Origin: Shinisaurus crocodilurus
Lineage: Eukaryota > Chordata > Lepidosauria > Squamata > Shinisauridae
NCBI GenBank assembly: GCA_021292165.1
Contig: CM037880.1
Location: 178,457,085 to 178,521,084, forward strand
DNA length: 64,000 nucleotides
Direction of reading: 5' to 3'
The notes under the pieces are model-generated. The model worked only from the letters and a program-made list of their open reading frames with translations, was not told where the DNA came from and made no database searches. Below are positions 44,990 to 55,750 of the stretch, piece after piece (position 1 is the stretch's first letter; every line of letters begins with the position of its first letter). The translations under genes and the position numbers were made by a program.

Positions 44990-45215
44990 ATCCCAGGTTT
45001 GAGGGGCTCTCAGTGGAGTGCCCTCTGGTGGCTCTGCTGCCTCATACCAGTGGGCCTACTGCAGTCAGCACTGGGCAGCTATGTCTGAGCTACCATTTTA
45101 ATTTGTCAAAGTGCCCGGATTGCAGCAGTGCCAATGGCCCAGGGCAAGCAGTTGGCACTGCCAGGATGTTGAGGCCCAGCAACTGTCCAAGGGTGCCGTG
45201 TGCTGGTGCTGAGCC
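44990..45215 (+). repeat. Dispersed repeat family E, copy 4
   Basis: Contains GGCTCTCAGTGGAGTGCCCT, CTGGTGGCTCTGC, GTGGGCCTACTGCAGTC and CCATTTTAATTTGTCAAAGT. Related to 19958, 24697 and 27622. Confidence 0.45.
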
Positions 45216-46085
45216 TTCCTTGAGATCTCTAGTTCGGGGTGGGCTGGGGTTTCTCGGTGACATCAGCAAACTATAATTCCCAAGGTTCTTTGGGGAAAGC
45301 CATGGCAGGACAGTTAAATTGGTATAAAACAGATAAATGTTTATACAGTAAATGTGCCCTGTGGGGAGAAGTTCAGGGACTACAAGAGGTGTCTTTAGAC
45401 AGGATGGCTTCTAGTAAGAGGGTTAGTAATATTTATGTCTGCCTGGTATTTTATTTTTGCATGTGCTTCTTTACAAGGACTAATCTGGCACAAAGTTCAG
45501 TTTATATCTGTTTCAAATCTATCCAGGTGTTTTTGTCATAGTCACACATTTTTTTAAAATGGCACAAACAAGTACCAACTGGGCGAAAGGGTCTTCTTAA
45601 AATTGAATGTCTTCTTCACCAAGCTCAAGAATAATGAGCAATTTATTCTGATAACATTAGTGAAGTACTCTTCTTATTATTTCCTCACAGGGGTTAGCAT
45701 TCTGCATATCAGTTTTGGCTTTTCTTATCATACTGCATCATCTCTGGAGTCAGATTCAGTACATGATTTTTACTTTAAGGGGTAGGAACTGTTTTGTTTT
45801 ATCCTTAACTAACAGCACAAGTCATTTCTCTGGTAATGCCTGCAGATGGTTGAGAAACAAATACCTCATTCTTCTCATCTAAAAGGACCATGCTATCATG
45901 TAATACATGCTGCCTAAAGCTTCTCCCCCTCCCTTTGAAATGTTATCCTGCAGTGTAATCCTGCATGGTTAAAAATGTGACCGTGTTTTTAGAAGGAGAG
46001 AAAGGTGGGAAATTCCAGAGTAATCCCATGGACTGGTGTTTCAGATATTCGGCATTGCTTAAGTGATTTAAAACTGTAGTTCAGC
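45216..46085. other. Non-coding, no gene seen
   Basis: A short frame near 45690-45785 after a TTTCCTCACAG acceptor-like site was examined as a TRIM55 last exon and not accepted. Nothing else is recognised. Confidence 0.45.
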
Positions 46086-46087
46086 TT

Positions 46088-46205
46088 CCCCCAACCCGCT
46101 GTCCTCCAGCTGTTTTGGACTACAACCCTCATCTTCCCTAACCACTGACCATGCTGACTGGGGCTGATGGGAGTTGTACTCCAAACATCTGGAGAGCACC
46201 AGGTT
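46088..46205. mobile_element. Foldback MITE remnant
   Basis: Arms TCCAGCTGTTTTGGACTACA and TGTACTCCAAACATCTGGAG; same hairpin family, diverged ends. Confidence 0.6.
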
Positions 46206-46225
46206 AGAGGAGGTTGCTAGTAGAT

Positions 46226-46380
46226 CAGTGTTCTCCAACCTTGGGTCCCCAGATGTTTTCGGCCTACAACTCCCAGCATGCCCCATCCAGCTATGCTATG
46301 TTATGCTATGCTATGCTGGCTGGGGCATGCTGGGAGTTGTAGGCCAAAAACATCTGGGGACCCAAGGTTGGAGAACACTG
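46226..46380. mobile_element. Foldback hAT-type MITE with TATGC repeat in the loop
   Basis: Begins CAGTGTTCTCCAACCTTGGG and ends CCCAAGGTTGGAGAACACTG. Almost perfect complementary arms of about 55 bp (through GGGGCATGCTGGGAGTTGTA). The loop holds four or five TATGC units. Flanks TAGTAGAT and CTATAGAT agree partly (5 of 8), so the duplication is eroded or absent. Confidence 0.8.
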
Positions 46381-47702
46381 CTATAGATGTAACAAGGAGC
46401 AGTTTCTTTTCTTGTCCACGTAAATAGCCATGGTAATGGTGAGCTTCATCACCCATCCCAAAGACGTGTTTGACACTTTCGGCAGAGAAGACTGGGGAGG
46501 GAAGGGGTGCAGATTGTGCATTCGTAATATGCATGTGGTACAGCTCCCCATGGTAAAGTACCACTTCGAAGTGCAAGTGGGGGGGGGGGAATCACATGAT
46601 TGAATCTCCCCCATGTAAAAAATGCTATGTCCATGGGTTTTTGTCTAGCATTTTTCTTGGCATGTTAATTTACTGTGTGCGGGAAGTTTAATATCAGGGG
46701 AGTGGGGGTGGCATTCAAAAATACAGCCCTCTTCCTGTATTTTATAGTCCCATATATGTACCATCTGCTTTTTTCCAAATGTATACATCAGCTTTTGTTA
46801 TAGTAAGCATGACACAGAATTTTAAATATATATTATTCTTTATACTTCTTGCCCGTCCATTGGAAACTTCAGAGGAACTTACATGGGGTTTCCAGACTGT
46901 CTCCCTTCAAATATTTGTGTCCTGCTTAGCTTTATCAATGGACCAACATCATGTGCCCTCAGGCTGACTTGTTCGTGTGAAGAATGACTGTACAAGAAAT
47001 ACAATTGTCTCCCATGAGAATGTGGGTGGGGCAAAATATTTAGTCATAGATCCTTACCCTTTTATCCATGCTTCCTAATTTCCACAGGTCAAGTGGTCCC
47101 ATCCCACATAATGTTTGTTACTGCTAACTCTAGGAGTGAGAACTCTAGGAGTGAGAACAAGACCTAGTAATATATTTAGTATCTTGCCTGGAAATTCACA
47201 GTGATCTATGTTGGTACACAAGGGGTGTTTCCAGATGGATGCCTCCTAGCACGACCAAACAAAAAGACACTGCAGCTACTTTGTCATCTTAACAGATTTT
47301 CTGTCATAAGAAAAAATTTAGAAGAAGCAGTGGGAAAACATGGGAGGGTTACAAATGGAAGATGACAATGTCTAGACCCCACCCCTACCCGCACCACGTA
47401 AAATGGCACAAATGAGGCTGGGAAATTGTACAATAGAATAGAAATTACAGCCTTGTCTGGAAGCATCCTTAGAATCAAAGAAAATGTTGAAACGTTTCAC
47501 TCTAGCCAGAACACAGAGGTGAAAATTGTCACTTTTCTTTTGGAGGCTTTCCCTTATACGACTGTGGTTATTAAACAAGTATTCATTTCCCCCAAACCAT
47601 GCTAAGTGAGTTCAGTCTTTCAGAGCTTGATGCCTCCTAGGATGAGGATAGGCCATGAACAAAATGCACAGACACAAATGAATGCAACAAATATATTTTA
47701 TG
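46381..47702. other. Non-coding, no gene seen
   Basis: No recognised family. A direct repeat AACTCTAGGAGTGAG occurs twice side by side at about 47127-47157. No coding sequence found. Confidence 0.45.
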
Positions 47703-47707
47703 ATTAA

Positions 47708-48475
47708 TGTGAAGGATCACTAGCAGGATCTTTGCGTGAGTTCGGCGCTTAACGGGTTAACCGGCACTGAGTTACAGCCCGTACGAGCGCTGGCTACCAC
47801 CTGAGAGGCTTTCGCGCACAAGAGGAAACCGAAGCCCTTTAAATGACCAAATAAGGCTTTTATTTGTTTACACAGAACACAGAGCGGAACTAACAGCTCT
47901 CCAGGAATACTACAATGTCAACACAACCTTAGTTGACCCCTGCGTTACTCAATGAACAGGCTCCTAGGCTAGCGGATTGAATCTGGTCAATTACCTCAGA
48001 TCAGAGACTCTACGCTTAGTCAGTTTCAGCCTGGCTCCGGGTCGGCCGATCCGGGGATGAGACTGGCTTACTCGGGCTGCCGCTTGAAGGACGAATCTGG
48101 CCCCGACGTACCCTGGTTCCCAACAACCCTCTACCGGAAGGGAGAGGGGTTTTCTACCCCTGAGTTCCCGCTCTCCCCACCCTCCAGGTCAGGTGGGGCT
48201 TATGCCTGCCCCTTTGTGTCAGGTGTGCTTATTCCTGCCCGGGGGGGGGGAAGATGACGTACTGGTACTTCGCAGCTCTTTGAGACTGCCCTGATAGTTT
48301 GATGGTCCTTGATGGTCCTTCCTGGGTTTTTGTGGATCTCCACCGAGACTCTTCCTTGTTGGGGATGACGACCTGTCTGGCTGCTTCTCCTGTGACTTCA
48401 TCCCTCCTCCCTCGCCCCCTCCCTTAGGGGAAGACTGTGTGTGTGTGTGCAGACTTGTGTTGGGCTTTCTCCACA
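47708..48475 (-). mobile_element. Solo LTR with exact 5-bp target duplication
   Basis: The 768-bp segment begins TGTGAAGG and ends CTCCACA (TGTG/CACA inverted ends) and is flanked by ATTAA on both sides (47703-47707 and 48476-48480). On the minus strand an AATAAA signal lies at 47864-47859. It is CpG-richer than its surroundings, which suggests a relatively young insertion. The 5-bp duplication fits an LTR retrotransposon; the class is not certain. Confidence 0.85.
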
Positions 48476-48588
48476 ATTAATATAAACATAATTAAGTAAT
48501 GTAGAATTATTTTTTTGCAGCGCTGTGCACCCACTCTGGGTGTGGCAGGTAGGTGTACAGCTTCCAAATGAAATACGATTGCCTAACA

Positions 48589-48806
48589 CAGTGGTTCTCA
48601 ACCTTTTTTGCCCCATGCACCCTTTTCACCATGTGTCATAATGTCATTACCCCTTTCCAAGATTGTCTGACTTAATCTGTGCCATACAATAAGGTGTGAT
48701 GTCCTGTAGATTATGTACAATCTGTAGAACTGTAATTTGTAGAAAGATCAGTATTCCAGCAGTTTGAGTCTGTGGTCCCAATTCCCCCCCTGGTTGAGAA
48801 CCCCTG
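48589..48806. mobile_element. hAT-type (Charlie-like) MITE
   Basis: Begins CAGTGGTTCTCAACC and ends GGTTGAGAACCCCTG. Flanking 8-mers GCCTAACA (48581-48588) and GCTTAACA (48807-48814) match at 7 of 8 positions. No transposase inside. Confidence 0.88.
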
Positions 48807-49749
48807 GCTTAACACATGTCCCTGAAGACATTACAGTTTTGTACTCATATAGTAGCATTGGAAGGAAACTGGCTGGTCCAGATGCATCTTCTTGGTACCC
48901 TTCATTTTGATGCTTTGCCTTGTAGGACATCAACACTCATAGAAATTACAGAAACCTTTGAATAGATACACTAATGCGGCATTACAATAGCTGGTTCTAA
49001 ATAGGTCAGTAAACAATCCATTGGCAATAACTATACAACAATAGTATATAGTGGGGATAGAGCCAAGTGCTCCATGGGCACCTTTGATTTGAACCTTTTG
49101 TGAGTCTACGGGCCATTGGATCATTCCCTTAGTGGCGGATATACTGATTAATCTTCCCAGCCTACATATCCACTAACAACTGAGTGGCTCTATTTATTTT
49201 TTTCTGATGACTCAAATTCAAATGAGATAGATGGCTACCTAGAGAGGGCTGCCTTGAGGAGTTTATCAGACTGTATTCCAAAACAATGAGGAATGTCTCA
49301 TGGTGATGCATTCATTATGTCACTATCCATGTCTGATGGATCCTTTGTTTTGTCAGCTTAAAACCAATGGAAGCACACTGCATAAAACTGTTAAGTGTAT
49401 GTGAGGTAATAATACCATGTCTGTGAGGTTAGAATACCATGTGGTTCATTAGGCTCTTGCACTGTCAGCTCAGATCAAATTTGTGTTTATGAGATTGTGG
49501 AGGTCTTTGCTGTAGAGTACAGTATCACTACATGTGAATTCTAATGAGCCTACTAAAACTAAAAGGCAGATCCAGTATTTATAAATAGATGAACAGGTAG
49601 TAATGAAAATGTAATGTAACAACTATCATTTCATGTTACTATCATTAGAAATGCTTTGTAGCTTGTCTTCCTTATAGTCCACCTTCCTGTGACAATTAAT
49701 AGTCCAAGAGAAAAAGTAATTGAATTGCATCTGTCATTCTTGCTTTTCA
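48807..49749. other. Non-coding, no gene seen
   Basis: No recognised element. Includes a local duplication of ATACCATGT(C/G) with TGTGAGGT at about 49400-49443. Confidence 0.45.
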
Positions 49750-49982
49750 TATTTATTTATTTATTATATTTATACCCCGCCTTTTTTCCTGCAAGGAACC
49801 CAAGGCGGCTTACATAATCCTCCTCCTCCTCCTCCTCTCCCTTTTATCCTCACAACAACCCTGTGAGGTAGGTTAGGCTGAGAGTCAGTGACTGGCCCAA
49901 AGTCACCCAGTGAGTTTCATGGTTGAGCGGGGACTAGAACCCAGATCTCCCGAGTCCCAGTCCAACACTCTCACCACACCAC
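49750..49982 (-). repeat. tRNA-derived SINE, copy 5
   Basis: Same family as 2704-2934, with an ATTTATTTATTTATTATATT tail at left and an expanded (CTC)n. The tRNA-like head end at right is truncated. Confidence 0.85.
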
Positions 49983-50379
49983 CCCTCAGTTATCCAGCTG
50001 TAACTTTATCCCCTCTCCTGGAATTTCCATACGGTCGCTTCTCCCCTTGGTCACATACATAGTAGTACATGTCTGCCACAGTTTCCAAATAGATTATAGT
50101 ATTGGAATTAACATAAAAACTGTCTGCCTAAGAGATGCAATGCATCAAATGTCAAGGAAGTCCGCATTATGCTAAATCTCAGACAATTTCTAGTTATAGA
50201 GATGTGCTTTAAGTGCACAGTGGCTAATAAGATCATTAAAAAGATGGGACTGAAAGATCAGGCTGTGAATTAATTCCATGTTCCATTTGAGTCTCAAGTG
50301 ATAAACGGTGATTATATTATTTAAGTTGCTGTTCTAAATTGCAGGATTTCAGTTATGGGATTTCATAGATTTTTCATAG
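49983..50379. other. Non-coding, no gene seen
   Basis: No element or gene recognised. Confidence 0.45.
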
Positions 50380-50536
50380 ATCATAGAGTTGGAAGGAGCC
50401 TGCAAGGCTATCGAGTCCAACCCCCTGCTCAATGCAGGAAACTAGAGGAGGGGTCTCCCATCCAAGTAATAACCAGGCCTGACCCTGCTTAGCTTTCCAC
50501 ACTCAGACAAGCTGAGCCAGCGTAAGCCACAGGCCT
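50380..50536 (-). repeat. 5S rRNA-derived SINE with CR1-like tail, copy 3
   Basis: Minus-strand full copy: GGCCTGTGGCTTACGCTGGC head, GCTAAGCAGGGTCAGGCCTG and TACTTGGATGGGAGACCCCT, then the GGGGTTGGACTCGATAGCCT tail. Confidence 0.85.
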
Positions 50537-50679
50537 TATTGCATCTGCAGTTGTTCCAGCACCTTAATGAAGATTTCAGGGTTCAGTTTTGAAAACTGTT
50601 TCAAGGCTTCAACCTTTCCTGACTCAGTCCAACAAAAAAAAGTTAAGCATGTGCTCAACTATTTTGCACATGAATACTT

Positions 50680-51150
50680 GGGCAGTGCAATCCAATGAGG
50701 CTACTTGTAACCCTCCAAACTTGGAGGATTATGGGTATCCTATTGAGGGTGGAAGGATCGCGGAGGCAAAGGTCACCTCCGTGCTTCTCCAGCTCTGCAA
50801 AACACTTAGACAGCCGATTTCGACCATCTAAGTGTTTTGCCCCAGAGTGCGAGGAAAGGAAGCTGAGGCTCCACCAGGATACTACGTATGCTGGCAGGGC
50901 CTGTGTCCTCCCCTCCCCGGCCCATCCCCACCCACAGAACTTCGTTTCCAAGATCGCTCTTGCAACCTCAGAGCTGCAACCAGTACGGTTCTTTCTGCAC
51001 TGGCTGCAAGGGCAGAGGGGGGGTGCTCCAAGTTCAGAGTCCCAGCTCCGACTTCAGAGCGTGTTTCCAAAGTTGGAACTGGGACTCCGAATCATCCTAT
51101 GGCCGTCTACACTCTGTCTAGTGGCCATAGGATTGTGCCCTAAATGTGTC
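50680..51150. repeat. Candidate palindromic element with two internal hairpins
   Basis: Contains AAAACACTTAGA...TCTAAGTGTTTT around 50798-50840 and ATCCTATGGCCGTCTAC / TCTAGTGGCCATAGGAT around 51095-51138. The GC-rich interior gives frames of up to 160 codons on both strands with no recognisable protein. Boundaries are uncertain. Confidence 0.4.
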
Positions 51151-51479
51151 ATGGGATTACTCATATACCGTACTTAGAGTTGGAAATGTACTGAAGTCAA
51201 AGCTAGATTACAGGATCATAGAGGTCCTAAACTGAATCATGTTCAGGAGAGGAACACATTCCTGATCAGTAGACTATACTTTTTCCTTTGCCAGAATTCA
51301 CATATAAACACACACACATGCACCCACTTCTCTTCACCCCATCCAGCACTGATCTTGAAATCTTCTGCATCATGAACAGAATTCTGAATTGCAGGCTGGC
51401 CAATAGGAAACTACTTTTCTAACTTGCTAGTGGCAGGGATACTGATCTTCAGTATTGGTAAGAGTTGAGTTTCAAGGAA

Positions 51480-51990
51480 TTTGGACCATGTTCAGCCCAT
51501 GTGGAGCACAGCAGAGCCCTATTTGTCTGATTTCCTTGTTTGTAATTTGCTCGGGATGTTGGCTAATTCAACATTCGTTAAGTGCTTTTCTTGCCAGAGT
51601 GTTGTGCCTCCGTTTGGAAGACATGGGGCAGCTGTGCCAGAGCGTGTTTGGGGTGGGGGCCAGGCACGTGTCATCTGCAGCCTGGCCCAGCTGTGTGCTG
51701 CCTTGCCAATCAGTGCCTGTTTAAAAGACAGGCCCCAAACACACTTCGGACGCTGGAAGCAATTGTCATTGCAACTCAACCGTAGCCAGATGCTCCTGCC
51801 AGCTCCCGGACCGAGACTCGTGCTTCCTTGACTTCGCAACACCCCCGGCCACGCTTCTTCAGCCTGCTCCTACGCTGCTTCGTCTTATTTTGGTTTCGGA
51901 CATATCTCTTGGCTTTCAACCTTGGACTGTGTTAACGACAACAGCTTATCTGTGGACCGGACTGATTTATGACACAGAGGTAGGGAGAAA
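51480..51990 (+). mobile_element. Candidate LTR-like segment
   Basis: A CpG-bearing block with CTGTTTAAAAGACAGGC (TATA-like TTTAAAA) at about 51717 and a C/T-rich stretch ending CTTTCAACCTTGGACTGTGT. It is similar in style to 37045-37840. No terminal repeats or duplications were confirmed. Confidence 0.3.
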
Positions 51991-52042
51991 AATAATAAAA
52001 CAATTTTTCCTGTCCAAATTAGAACACTTCATTTTTCAAGCC

Positions 52043-52185
52043 TTACTCCAGCCTTCCCCAGCCTGGTGCTCTCCAGATATTTTGGACTACAACTCTCAGC
52101 ATCCCTCACCATTGACCATGCTGCCAGGGGCTAATGGGAGTTGAAGTCCAAAACATCGGGGGGGGGGCAAGTTAGGGAAGCCTAC
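52043..52185. mobile_element. Foldback MITE
   Basis: Arms CCTTCCCCAGCCTGGTGCTC ... TCCAGATATTTTGGACTACA and TTGAAGTCCAAAACATC ... AGTTAGGGAAGCC. Same hairpin family as 30631-30743, with a G run near the right arm. Confidence 0.65.
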
Positions 52186-52220
52186 CTTACTCCCTTTAAG
52201 AGTTTAAGGAATTGGGGCTA

Positions 52221-52483
52221 CAGTAATACCTTGGATTGCAAGCATAATTCATTCCGGAACCGTGCTTGTAATCCAAAACACTCTTATATCAGAGTGAGTC
52301 ACTGGCGGGCGTGAGCGGGGCTGATTTCGGCCCACTACACCCGCTCGAGGCGAGCAGTTACATCCCTACGACTACTTGTATTGCAAGACGTCACTTGTTT
52401 ATCAAGTCAAAATTTATTTTAAAAATTTGCTTGTCTTGCAAAATTCTTTCAGACCAAGTTACTTGCAATCCAAGGTATTACTG
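52221..52483. mobile_element. Mariner/Tigger-like MITE, copy 3
   Basis: Begins CAGTAATACCTTGGATTGCA, ends TGCAATCCAAGGTATTACTG (perfect 20-bp inverted ends) and is flanked by TA (52219-52220 and 52484-52485). The best preserved of the three copies. Confidence 0.9.
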
Positions 52484-52485
52484 TA

Positions 52486-55400
52486 CTGTGATAGCTAATA
52501 AGTGCACATAGGAGTAAGGCCCTATGAAAGTGTACTTCAAAATAGGTAGCAATTATTCCATGTTGCAACATTTTCAACCTAAGATCTACATTGTGGGAGG
52601 TCTTGAGCATAACAACTCTGGGAATGCACAGGAAGATGTAGGAGTGTCTACTACTTGTTGCCATAGTCTTAGAAAATTTTTTACAACAAACAAATTTTCA
52701 CTCTTCCAGGACCATCATAACCCCAGGCCTCAAATGGCCAACACAGAATTACCTGGAGATTTCCAGCCCAGTGCACAATCCTGAGAAGAAGCCCTTCGCT
52801 ATCTACCTCCAAGCTTCCTGAAATTAGCATGCAGTTATTGAGTATCTTGCAGCCTCTGGTGAAACAGCTCTCTTGTGCATCTCCCATTTAAACAAATGCA
52901 TTCATTTTGATGGGGCTTGTGCTGAAGAGATCCCTGCTGGGTTTTGCCTAATCTTGAAAGTGGACAGGAACAGGCAGTCACAAATATCAGCCAAGTATCC
53001 CCTCCCCTCCATCATTCAATTTAGTTCCAAGATAATTTTCTGGAGAAACATGTACCCACTTTCCACATGACTTACATTTATACTTGTATCAGGTACTGCA
53101 AGATTTAAGGAACAAATTGCACACTATATGAAACAGGCTTAATTGTAGCCGAATGGCCCTTGTTTAGCTTTAGAAAGCCACAGAGGAGGTGGTGACAGAG
53201 TTCATTGCGTGCAGAGAAGTGGCAGATAGGAGGGGGCACTTCACCCTTTGCCTACTTGCTGTTTCCTTGCTCCAAATTGCTCCCCAAGCAGTTCCTCTCT
53301 CCCCCATGGATTTTCAAAAGTGGGCTTGCCCTTGCACACACACAACCACATGTGGATCTTTGCAGAGGAGGAAACCGGTGGGTGTGTGGGTGGGGGCGGG
53401 GAGATTTGGAGGAGAAAGGGTTTATCAATCACCCTCTCCCTCCTGCTTCTTCAAGCCTGGCCACCCTTCCTATAGTGACTTTTCCTATTAAAAATGGGCG
53501 ACAGTTACATGTGTTTGCTTGGACTTAACAAACACATTTACTGTACACTCCTATACATGTCTACCTAGAAGTTAAATCCCACTGCATTCAATGGAGCTTA
53601 ATTTAAGGTAAGTGGGTGAAGGATTACAGCCTTAAATTAAGCATCTATTTAATTAAGCATATATTTAAAACCCAGATTTCTATCCCTGGCTATTTCTTTT
53701 TAATTTAGCATTCTCTTCTAATTTCTGAAAGTTGCTTCTGTGATTCAGTAACACCAGTGAGGAGCTGTTGTAATGACAAAACATTGTGTAAGGATCCCGG
53801 GCAATGGTGTTGTTGTATTTAATTTTGTCAGTGATTCCTTCCCCCAGCAGGTACTAGTCACATCTACAGACTATATTGTGAGTCATGGGGCACCTTCTGG
53901 TATCTGAGTTTAGACCTTTTCTAATAATCATATCCCAGAATAATGGAAGGCAGTGATTTCCGCTATTCAAATAAAAGCACAGCCAAGCTGAACTTGCCTT
54001 TATTTTTGGCTTCACTGAAAACTGAAAAATACTTGAATTCCAGCCTCTATTAAATTGCCTCCTTAAGATAGCTTGTCATTCTCTATATTAATTTTAAAAA
54101 ATAATGGAAGGAAAGGATGTCTCTTTCTTTCAAAATACCATAACCTTCCCTTGGAAGTTTTGCCTTCTGGGCCTTGCCACATAATCCACATTTTTGTGCA
54201 ATGTATTCACATTCATTTCCCATTTGCTGCCTGTGGTCTTCATGCTGTCCCTTGAGCAAGTGCTTTTATTGGGGGCCATTGCATTTTCAAGTACTCAGAG
54301 CACACTATTCTATACCTGGGAAATACCATACATTACTACCACATTGATTGATGTCACAGTTGCTCTGTGGAATATGCATATGCAAGTATCAAGTATAATT
54401 GGATATTGTTTGTGACATCCCTACATCCCCTGGTTGCATCATTTCATGTATGTTAGTTTTAGTTTATTTATTTATTTATTAATTCTTTGGAGGCTGTGTC
54501 TCCCTCACTTTATGGCTCCTGGGGGGAAAAGTCTAACTTGTTTCCATACAGGAGAACAATACAGGGTTCTCAGCCCAACAATAGTTGTCCTTTACAGTAA
54601 ATTATTCTCCCATTTATTTTGTGAAGTGAAAAGGGTATATTTCACCATTGTCACAAGAGATGTAAAGGCCTGAGGAAAAAATGGGGGAACCAGATTTATT
54701 TTTAAACGACCATATCTCCCCTCCCCCATTTTCCCCCAGGAATTTCCGCCAAAAAATTTGGGGAGAAAGTTGCTTTTTTCTAGTGCCCCCCCCCAAGTCT
54801 TCACATCCCTAATTGTCACTGAAAAGTCACGTGCAGGCATAGTGCACAATGGCTAATATGTGCTTGTGGCATACTTTCTGTGATCCCACAGAAAGTTCCT
54901 GTATTAGAGCCAATTCTTTATAACAGCAGAACTGATCTGTATAGTGGAGTACAGGACAATTTTAATCATTCCTGGACTAATTCATATTGTTTATAGACAA
55001 GTTTGTAGACGAATTCAGCTTATCATGCTTATACCTAAAGCCTCGTGAGATGAAAACAACCTAGAAATAACTGGAAATCAGAGTAGAGAAAGCTGTTGAC
55101 ATTGTACAGTGGACTCTTTCCAACTACTGAGTAACTTCAAGGAATTAGAATGTGCTGATGGCACCGATGTCTCAGCAAGCTGCTCTATTTATGGAGCTCT
55201 TACAGACATGAGCTGGCCTCCATAGCATGTGCAAAGTATCCACAGTTTCATTAGGTGCCCATCCTAGCATATTTGCAATATCTCAGCTAAGTCATTCATT
55301 CATGATCAAGTGATACATGTATCCAAACCCTACCAATTATGCAAGGTTTGTTACCTGATCCAATGAATCCATGGTGCAGACTCAGCCATGAGTCATAATC

Positions 55401-55722
55401 TTAAATGGTACCATGGGTCTCATTCATCAGGTCCTTTCAAAGAACAATCTATACTTTAAAAGTGCTGTCTGCTTCCTAAGTGGCACACTTAGACTTTGTT
55501 CTGCATCACCTGCAAGAATCTCTGCCCTTCTCTCTGCCATGAGGAAAGTTTCTTCAGACAACTGTTTGAAGTATACTTCTCACAACATAGAACTTACGAG
55601 ATCTTTACTTGATGCTTCTCCATTACTTTTGTAAATGAGTGTTAAACAAACAAAATGGAAATGAGTATATAAATTAGCTTTCTCACATTAACACCCAGCA
55701 GTTACTCTACATTATTTTTCAG
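52486..55722. other. Non-coding, no gene seen
   Basis: A MITE-like fragment (CTCCTATACATGTCTACCTA ... GGATTACAGCC) lies at about 53525-53635. Nothing else recognised. Confidence 0.45.
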
Positions 55723-55750
55723 GGCAAACTCTTATGCAGGCAATACTTTG

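Noticed and set aside
45691..45785. Candidate last TRIM55 exon after TTTCCTCACAG, one frame with FGF...SDSVHDFYF
   Set aside because: The frame with weak resemblance to the TRIM55 tail needs an acceptor phase that exon 9 does not supply (phase 0). The phase-0 frame is a hydrophobic stretch unlike the family.
50695..51177. 160-codon plus-strand frame
   Set aside because: Overlaps long frames on both strands in GC-rich, palindromic sequence; no domain, no splice or promoter context.
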